In this document: positions 47,301-57,650 of the stretch, one piece after another
Layout: the number at the start of each line of letters is the position of its first letter
Numbering within the stretch: position 1 is the stretch's first letter
Assembly (NCBI RefSeq): GCF_000972845.2
Contig: NC_040018.1
Span: 12,559,157 to 12,623,156, forward strand
Source of the DNA: Larimichthys crocea
Lineage: Eukaryota; Chordata; Actinopteri; Sciaenidae
Direction: 5' to 3'
DNA: 64,000 nt
Position numbers and translations under genes: made by a program
Notes under the pieces: generated by a model
What the model saw: only the letters and a program-made list of their open reading frames with translations
Databases searched by the model: none
Told to the model about the DNA's origin: nothing

Positions 47301-50300
47301 CGCTGTTTTGTTTTGTTTTTTGTCTTCTTTGCTTCATATGTTCTCTTTTCTGCTGCCACAGCGGACGGTCATGCAACACATCAATGTCCCCACAGGAAAA
47401 CCGTATCACATGTTCACATGTCTGTCACAACAAACAGGGCTCAGCAGGGTGTGAGCCGGGAGTAGAGGACCAGAGAGAGAGAGGTTTAACAGTGGCTTAC
47501 CAGCAGGCGTCTGCAGTACCCAAACCTCCTGCTGCCATCCTCTCCAGTCAACATGAAAGAGAAGGTCTCACTGTAGAAAAAAAGAAACATATACACATGA
47601 GAATCAACACAAAGACACATAAGCATGTAGACAATTTGCATATACACACTTTTGTGTTGGGTCTGGCCCAGTTTTACATTTAGCTGATGGTGTAGCAGCT
47701 GTAGCACACAGATAAAAGATTTTCTCCAAGCATGGAGGTGTTTGAAAGATAATCATGATTAAAGAAAAATGTTGATAAGCATCAACACCATAAAATTACC
47801 ATTGATAACATAGGTATGAGTGTGTTGACAGTTGTTATTTCTGTCATCCATTATAGTAAAAAGATATTCCCTCTAAACATTCATTCACAGTTAATACTGC
47901 GTGCTGGGGAACACGTGAAGGTGGATTTACACATCATGAGAAGTACTGCTCAGCCTGTCGTGACAGTTAAATAATGTCCTCTGTGGTGTTGGAGGAGATT
48001 TTGTCTGAGAAATTTACCTTGATGATGTCATCAAGGTTATCTTGATTACAGCTTGACACTTTTTTTTTTTGGCCTTTATTGATAGTACAGCTGAAGATAG
48101 AAAGGAAGCAGGGGGCAGAGAGAGGGGGAGTGACATAGCAGTCCGATGCGGGATTCGAACCAGGGCCAGCGAGGACTATAGCCTCCACACACGGGGCGGC
48201 CGCTTAACCCACTACGCTACCGACCGCCCAGCGGAACTGAACTATAAATTATAAATATTCCAGGGGCGTAAAGTAAAGATATGTCAGCCTCTGCTGCTCG
48301 GATTTGACTATTCTTATACTATTCTGTCTCTCCCTCAACTTTATGGAAGTGAATATTGAATAGATACTTTATTGATCCCTCGGGGGGGGGAAATAATTTT
48401 TTTTCACTAAAGTTTTTTACATGCATTTTTACCCGAAATACAACCACACACACGGGCTCATAGACATGCAAATGTGGAGAGAGATGGGAAGTGAAGGGCA
48501 GCCACATAGAGCAGGTTCGGTGCTTAAGGGCACCTCAACAGTGCCCAGGAGGTGAACTGTCGCCCCTTGGACTACTGTAGTTATTAATAATAACTTTGAA
48601 ATGAAACTGAAATATGAAGATTCTGAGTCATACCTGGTGTACTCAGACACAGGATTCCAGTCCTTTGCATCTGGAAAACAGAACTGAGGAATGGCTTTGA
48701 GCCTCTGTTCTGCCTCCCTCATCTGCTTGGTGGGCCTCTCTAGCTGTGAGAGGAGAGGCGAGGAGAGGAGAGGAGAGGAGAGGAGAGGAGAGGAGAGGAG
48801 AGGATTTCATTCAGCTCTTTCTCCTTCAAATAACTGTGTCCTCCTTTTTTTTTTTACGATCCCCATGGATGTCAGCGTGACCAATAAATGACCAGACTAA
48901 CGTTTCTCCCATACAAGGTTAAACCTTTGCCCCCCTCTAGTCCTCATTAACTCAACAACAGGCTGAGTGTTTCCTCTGGCTGGCAGAGATGTACTTCTCC
49001 CATGGGACACCACTGCTGAACCAGATCTTAAATAACTTTAAAATATAACTTTGAATAACTAAAAACACTTCTCTGCTACAGAAATGGATCCTGGTTATTT
49101 TTAACTGTAAACAGGCTCCCAAGACTCCCCAGGCTCTGTGTTATAAATCTTAATTGCTTGTACAGCTTTAAATTGTCAACAACCTGTGCAATAAAGTGTG
49201 AAAACCTCACAGGAATATATATTTTTATTTTAATGCAAACATTCAAAATCGGGCATGGGTTCCTCCTTATGGCATAACTAGCATCCAAAAAACACCAGTT
49301 TATTGGAAGAGGTGGCACATTAATGGGCTGTGTTTTACTGATTTATTTGAAGGGAGTGTGCTTATGTCATACTGTGAAGGGAAAGGAACATTTTTCAGAA
49401 GCATTTACAAATCAGCAGCTGGATTACCTCCAGGATTCAGCACAAAGATGGAAATCACATCAAGGACTACTTCACGCTACCAGAGGAGTGCCATTGAGCG
49501 TTTTCTCACCCCCAATTCACCCAATGCAAAAATAATACACACATATTATTGAAACCACTTAGACTCAATTTATGGAACTGCCAATAAGACAGAGGCACTT
49601 TGAGACGCCGCATTAGTGAATATCCAATTATCCAACACTTCTGGAGAACAATTTTGGAATATCTGAGTGAATGCTTGAGAAGGAAATTGCCGTTATTAGG
49701 GGACTGAAAACAGTACTGTATCTGTAATCATAGTAGGCATCACAGCGGTTGCTAGGACAATAGTTAAACACTGGAAAACACTAAAATCCCCAGCATTAAA
49801 AGGATGGGCAAACGCTGTGACACAAACTGTTTTATGTGAGCTCGAGCTTAACAAGATGAATCACAAAGAACAAGAGTAAGGCACCATCTTAGGGTCTTTT
49901 TTTGGACTTTGGCCTGTATTATGAATATTGTCTCCTGATAGGGATTAATATTATCATATGTTGCATGGTAATTATTCCTTCTTCGTCATGTTATTATTAG
50001 TATGTCCATCATAATATCGCATTTTTTGTCGATTGTGTATTTTTTGATTTTGTCACTTATGCCACTGGTGTCACATATATTGTTAGCAATCAGAAATGTC
50101 TAACAATGATTTGAATCATTAATAAAACGGGCATGATTCACAGTCCTACACAATACATCATCGCCTCATTTTCAGCATACACACCTCTGTAGTAATCCTT
50201 GACAAACAGCTCACAGTGGGAAAAATCTGAGAAGCCTACAGTATATAATTACCTCTTGTTCTAACACGTTACGGCCCGCTTTATCTGTGGCATCAACTTT

Positions 50301-53300
50301 TACATCTTTCAGACCTAAATATGATTTACCTGCATTACATAGATTCAATTACAGTCCATCATCCAATCTCCAATTATCCAACAGCTGTTAGCTATGTCAA
50401 GAGAGGCTTCAAATCAACTATATTAAGCTTCATGGTTGACTTTTCCCCAGAACATGACATAGGTTTTTAAACTGATTAAGTGATGAATGTGTTTCTTTTT
50501 CCCACCTTTCCCCCCCTGCATTCAGCAATGACACATCACAAGCTTAGGAAAACGTCTGTATATCTGTGTAGTATTTGTAATTCCTGAGTTAAAACACTAG
50601 GGCCCAGGTGAGGTCCTTTTAATACATTTTAGGGGATGGATTCAGCTATTACTGGCCTGCTTTTACCTTGGGGAACTGGTAGGTGACCTCTGGGGAGTAC
50701 GAGTTTTTGCTGGGTTTCTTTTTTAGAGAAACAACTACAAAATACTCAAAGAGTTCTCTCTCCTGCCACTCAATGAGCTGCAGCTCCAGTGTGCGGTAGC
50801 TGGGGGCCTGTCGAAGGATGGACTGCAGTTTCAGCAACCTCTGGGTGTGAGCTGAGGAGGGAAACAAACATCAATACATAGAATTAGCTGTCTAAACAAA
50901 AGGGTAACCTTCAGCCAATCAGAAAATTCAATATATTGGTGTAATTCACTTATACTGAAGACTTGTGTCCCAAACAGAGAGGAAGCATCATTAATCTCAT
51001 CAGTATTCATTCCTATCATTCAACCCCGACATGTGATTAATGCTGTATAGTCTGCTGCTAATCCATGCATACAGCAAATGTTTCAGTTACAAATCACACA
51101 AGGTCACTTGTTAAGTACAAAACCAGGAAGACGGTGCAAGAACACAGAGAAAAACAGCCATAGTACAGAAATGTATCACCTAACCCTTGCCAATGAACGC
51201 TGTGGTTACTCACCTTTGAACCTGTCGTCTGAGTCGCTCTCGCTCTCACTGTTGTCATCTGGAGAGAGACATGAGACAGATAGGTCAGAGTGCAGTTTCA
51301 CAAACATGTGTTTATGTCATGGGAGGGACACGGCAAGAACTCTATGTGGGTGGCTGAGACACAAATATTTACTCTTTACTTATCTGGTGAGTGGATAAAG
51401 GGACTACAGAGGGCCCTTACCTCTCAAAGACGTAGTCTCAACATTAGACATGGTCAGCTTCTTTAGCCTCTTCTTCCCACGTTTAGTGCAGTAAATGGAG
51501 TTGATCCTCTGGACCAGCTGTAAACAGAGGAAAGAGGAAATTCTCTGTTGGGCAATCTGATGTTTTGTTTCTTTTCATCCTAAGTATAGAAGAAGGGGTT
51601 GTACCTGGCCAAATGTAATACTGTACTGTGCTTTTAAGGGCTGTTGAAAAATAGAACGGAAGAGCATCACGTCGAGTTCTTGAGAAAAGGTACCACATGA
51701 GCTGAAACCCAAGCAGTAATTACACGCATTGAGGCACAGTGTTTTAAAAACATCTTTTCCAAACTGAGGAATTACAAGTGATCCAGAGCTGCTCTGACTC
51801 TGATTTGGTCCCTACAGAAACCTGAGCTGGTCTCTGAAGCAGGAAAGGAACACAGTCAGAGCTCTGCAAGGACTTAGTGAAAGTGTTTGTGTAGGATCTA
51901 GTAGTGTGTACCTTGGGGATCCTCCAGTGCCTGTGTGAGGCCAGGGTACCATCATCCAGCAGGCCACAAGGTGAAGTTGATACACCCATCTGGGGGAGAA
52001 GCAGCATTTCATCCTGGCTGTAGCGCTTGGACAGCTGTGACATCCGATGGCTCTTCCTTTCACTCGCACCAGGGAGGCGAAGGGACTGACTACTGGGTTT
52101 GGAAGGTAACTAGTCAGAGAAAAAAAATGTATTCATTGGCTTTCCATAAATACTCATCACATGCATTAATTAAGCTATTTACTTTCTATATATGGCAAGG
52201 TTCGTCATTCCCGTACTAGATTCGACTTAGATGGGTTTACAGAAAATAATGCATGCATTTAATCCACCGTTACTACTTTAATCTCATTGATATCAGGCTC
52301 ACTGTTTACTGTTCGCACTATTTACACTATATCAGAGCTGTTAGGAAGTTACTCCTAATACAAATCAAACATTAAAAGAATTTAAAGCATTCAACCTGGG
52401 GAACACGTGGTGGCTTTTATTGTATTTGCCTGAGAGGTTACAACTCATCAAAAGTGCAAGAAGAAGAAGCCACGTTGAGTTGTCAAAGGGAAAAGCTGCA
52501 GGCAACAGGCTGAACACCTACAACTCCCCCAGTAAAGTAATAAACTTTGCTGTGCTCTGCTGTTGTGTGGAAAACTACGCCCTTCTTTTGCAGCATGGAA
52601 TCACATTTCAGTCGCTCATGGCATCATGGAAAAAAGCCAGTTATTGACTGACTTTGTTATTAAAACAAGATGAGTTTGTTTGGAGTTTGCTCATTGTTGC
52701 TCATCTGCTGTATTCCTGGCAAAATAGCTGCTCTGCAATTGCACTTGTTGTTACCTCTAGTAACCATAGTGTCTCCCCTTTCTATAGTGAGACAAGTGCC
52801 CTTGCCTTGAAGTGCGGAAGCCAAATCTGCAGATGGGCCTTTCTTTGGACAATCTCCAGGTCTAAACATATCAGGTTTCCTGTAGTGCCACAAATGAGGT
52901 GCAAGGTTTTTCTAAATGATCTTGTCCAGGATTGAGCATGGACAGCCAGTGAGGGGGATACACGTCACCACAAGAAAACATGTGTGATATGTTTACTATA
53001 GAAAAACAGTGCTGTGGATCCCAACAGGCATGGCATACCTGAGGTGGAGAGTTAAGTTTCCTGTCCATGGTGGTCCAAGATCTGCTGCTCTCCAGCAGAC
53101 AAGACTTCCGACCCAAACTCTTCCGCTTCAGGTCAACATCCTCATATGGGTTCTCCTTCTCTGTGGGGATGAATAAGGTATTCAATTTAGCTCAAATATA
53201 ATGTCTGCAGTAAAGCCCAGCAACTGTGCATAAACGGAAGATGTTTCTGACAGAAGGCAGACGAGGCTGTGGGATCAAAAAGGGCAAACAGGGGGCAGCA

Positions 53301-54187
53301 AAGGGTGTCAGGGGCAAAAGAGGGACTCCCTGTGATTGGAAAGATACTGTAAGTCAAAGAGCACTCCTGACTGGCTCAAAGTGAACTCTCTTTTTTCAAA
53401 ACAGTTGCTGTTGGCACCGAGCCCCACAGGCCCAAGTGGGCCAATTGAAACTTCTGGACACAACAGTGCTGGTGAGTCACTGTCCAGGTATGTTAACTGT
53501 CTGCTGTGAAAGATGAGGAGGAGAGTCATCTTCTTAGACTGTCATTGTGGTAATAAAACTGTTGAACTAAACTGAACTGAAATGTAAGTATATCTTTGTA
53601 AAATATCCAGAATATGGAAAATGACACTGTTTTTCTCCCATGCTGTGTGCTTAAACATCTTGTGCAACATATTGTTCCAATAAGCCGAGACTTTGCTACT
53701 GCTCTATAGATGTATTTCAGTCAACAAATGATAGCAGAAAAGGAAAGAAAAGCAACATTACAGAGCACTGCACAGCTCTCACTGATGTCACCTGGCAGAG
53801 GGCCAGTTTCAATAAAGAGAAAACTTGTGTAACGCCATAGTCCATGTCTATTCAGACATGTGCTCTGAGAATAGCTTTTTGGCAGGGTCTGAAAAAGGTT
53901 GTGAGAAAGTGAAGAAACCACAGTGAAGAATAAAAACAGAGCCAGATGGCGTCGAAGTGCACGAAGGGAACTTTTAAAAGAAAGAAAAGCAGTGTTATCT
54001 GTCAGTAGAAAGGGAGAGAACAAAAATCTACTTGGTAGCTGTGCTCCTTCTTCCTGCGAATATCAGTGGAAAACCCAGTGAACTCAGCATGTCAAACAAT
54101 GAGTGTTTGTTTTAAAAAACATCCAAGATTAACTGACAGGTGAAGCTTTGTTCAGTCTATCTATTTTTAGGTTAATTATTGAGGTAA

Positions 54188-54227
<40 letters not shown>

Positions 54228-57200
54228 ACACACAGTAAGTGGACACTGTCTTAGATCATTAAAGTGTTAAGTTGTGTCACACACTAAATTGGCCTACTGG
54301 AGTGATTTTTTGTGAACCATTAAACCTGAGGAGCGGAATAAGAGAGCTTTAGTATGACCCCACGTTGTGCTGCAACTCCATTAAACTGAAGCAATACTGT
54401 AATGAGAGCCTGCTGGGAAAATGATATGTCTGTATGGCTGCTCATGTACTGGAGGGTACTAATCTACGCCTTTGATTACAAACATCCAGATCTCTCTCTA
54501 ACACACCCCCAGACACACAGTATTATGCGGGGAGTGGACACACCTCGGGTGCACACTGTGAATGTACGTTTCTGTGTACACAATGGACTCTCCGGGCGGG
54601 GCGAGGCACAAAACAGACTCTACCAACAATGTCAGTGTCAGCTTACCCTATGAAGTGGATACTGGCCGTTAAGTTGTGAACAAGATGTGAGTTTTGGGAA
54701 AAACATTTGACAGCAGCACAAACCATACAGATAGTCCACATGCTTATAACAACACTGGAGGAATTATGTTTTTTTGCTCTAAAGAATAATAAAATCACAA
54801 CAGTCTAATTGTAATTTTATTAGAATTAGGCTTGCTCATTGCATGTACCAGACAGATTTATTCACAAGGGTAAGCTCAGACAACACTTGAGCAAACTACG
54901 TCAGTGAAAATAACGCAAAGCTGGGAGTTTGAATAAGCCCAGAACTCTATGATGCAGAGAGCTAAATCATAGTGCCATAGAAGCACAGTGTGTGATTCTT
55001 CAGCCTTTAAACAGATCACTCATTGGCACTCCATTTGTTAACTACACTAGCCAAAAGCACTTAAAACAGTCCCCTAATATCACAATCTATCATGCATTTG
55101 TGGTAACACTGTGCCGCAGGTTACAAATGACTTGTACTCTTAAGGTAAACATCTGGCATCAGGTGCCAAAAACTCAAATGGTGTGAGTGAATGTCCTATA
55201 GAGGCAGCTAAAGGAAGCCAAGCTGTACTTGTAGAGTTCAGGATATATGTGGAGACTTCTCTGTATGAAATGCTTGTGAAAATAGGGGCTCAGAGGGACC
55301 AAAACATGGCTCATTTAGTGCTGTGGCTGCTTATCACATGGCTCATCTGACCTGTAAACCACTACGTAGTGGTGGGGGAAACCACTGTTCTCCTCCATTC
55401 AGTTTGAAAGCTCTGTTTAAAATAACTGCACATAGCTGGAGCGATTTCAAACATACTCAGTGACAATGTCTCTGTCAGGAACAAACAAGAGATTGGCAAA
55501 AGTCCATCTCTAAACCGCAAACTCCACACTCACACTGCTGGATGAACAATGAGGGCTTTGTTGGGATTTACATGAAAATCAGTCATGCCCTGACGCTCTC
55601 TCTCTCTGAGACTCCCCGCACATTCTCAGCTTCAAAAAGAAAAAACAAAATGCTATTGAGCACGACACTGATCACTGATTCGAGAACAGCATGACTACTT
55701 GCAGAAATACCATTAAGTAATGCAATACAAGAATCAGCCCTTATTTGGTCATCACTGAGCATTTATCATGAAGAATAGTGTGAAAACTTTTTACTGCATC
55801 TGAAATCCAAGCTTTATCATGAGACTGTACTCACACTGACACACATTTCCACCACATTAAGTATGCACTGGGGGGAACTGGCTGGGCAGAAGGCCTGAGG
55901 TCATTTGCTAGTGGAAAGGAATTTGGCTCTCCAACATGTCCAGCATTTCATGGACACATTATCTCAGAGAACATTTGAGTCGATCCCGTTCACAGTGAGA
56001 TACACAACGTGTCGCTAAAAGGGACAATGATGCTCCACAATCAAAATGTAATGCAACAAAATAAAGATCTTCTTCTTCACTGTAAGTTGGATCACACACA
56101 GCTGTGGCTATAATTTATTACAATATTGTTGTGAACAAAACTGTTTTGTGAGTGTGAGGAAATACAACCTAGTGAACCACATGTTATCCATTAATCTTGT
56201 GCTCAGGCTGAGTTTTCATTGAGTGCTTCCAGACTTTTTTTAAACCCAACACCTCTACATGAGACAGATGCAAGGGGAGGAGCTGCCCTCACACTCTTAT
56301 TGTGTACAGTAGGCCATGCTGCACGAGGCTATCACTCTCAATAAAACATCTCACTAGTGTTTTCTAAGGCCACTGTTGCATCCTCCATAACCAATAATGT
56401 AATTACTCTTTATGTAAGGCTGTGAACATATACAAAAGTTACATTTCAACTTTTAAATAAATATTGCATGTCCAGAAAGATGTAAGTACATAGTCATAAA
56501 TAAGTCCCTCACAGCACTGCAGATTTTCACCTGAGATTATCTATAACCCTTCATTTGGGTTTTGTCAGTTTACCAACATACTGTCCCTGTCTCACCTATA
56601 AAATGTCTCAAATGTCTGTCAACAATGTTCCATGGCCCAACTTGTTCTGTTCACATAAATATAAAAAATGTACTGTCATATAAGAAAACCAGCAAATGTT
56701 TACATTCAAGAAGCTAAAAACAAGAAAACTGAAGATGAATCTGTTGATCGATTAACCAATGCATCCTTTCAGTTCCAAGCTGTATCCATGAGTGACCCAG
56801 AGTTATCAAAGTGAAACAAAGCTCCTGTTTAAAGCTACCAGCGTGCTTACCTACGATGTCCTCATAGGCATTCTCCTCTAAAGTGCTTTTGGAATTGGGT
56901 CGACTCCGCGTGTCTGTGGTTAGTGTGCCATTCTCCGTAGGCGAGGACGGATATGAAGATGGCAGACTTGTAGCATCCTCCGACTCACATGACTCTCTGG
57001 GGAAAAAATGAAGAAAGTCATAACAGACCTGGATGGGGAAAGATGTTGCACACACACAAAATTATAAGAAGGGAGAGTCAGTGTCTACCTCAAAGTAGGT
57101 GGACAGATAAGAGTAAACAGAAAAAGTCCAGATGGTATTAAAAATAGTCCTTCTTCTTGTTCCTTGCCAAATCAGGAACAGAGAAAGGCTAAACAGGTGG

Positions 57201-57591
57201 TTAAAACACTTCTAGCCGCTATAAACACATGTCAAAAGCATTCTTAATAAAACTATCCCTTAAAAAAACTTTAAAATCACGAGCCACAAATTGTATACTG
57301 CAGAAACGGGAACAACACACGCTCCAATCACAAGCAAATTCACAATTAAACATGAAGATATCTTACTATTTCTTTCATCAGTCACATCACATGTGAAGGC
57401 GCTGCAGAGGAACTTTGCTACATTAGTGCAGGGATCTACAGTACGGTCATGTCGCACCATCGACAGCTTGTGGCTTTTAAGCTTGGTCTGAAATTGCTAC
57501 AGCCACAGGAATGTTAAACACAGAGTCCAAGGGATGAACGTTTAAGGATTTCATCCCCATTTTACATAGGGACAATCTGGAGAGGCCCCAC

Positions 57592-57650
<59 letters not shown>

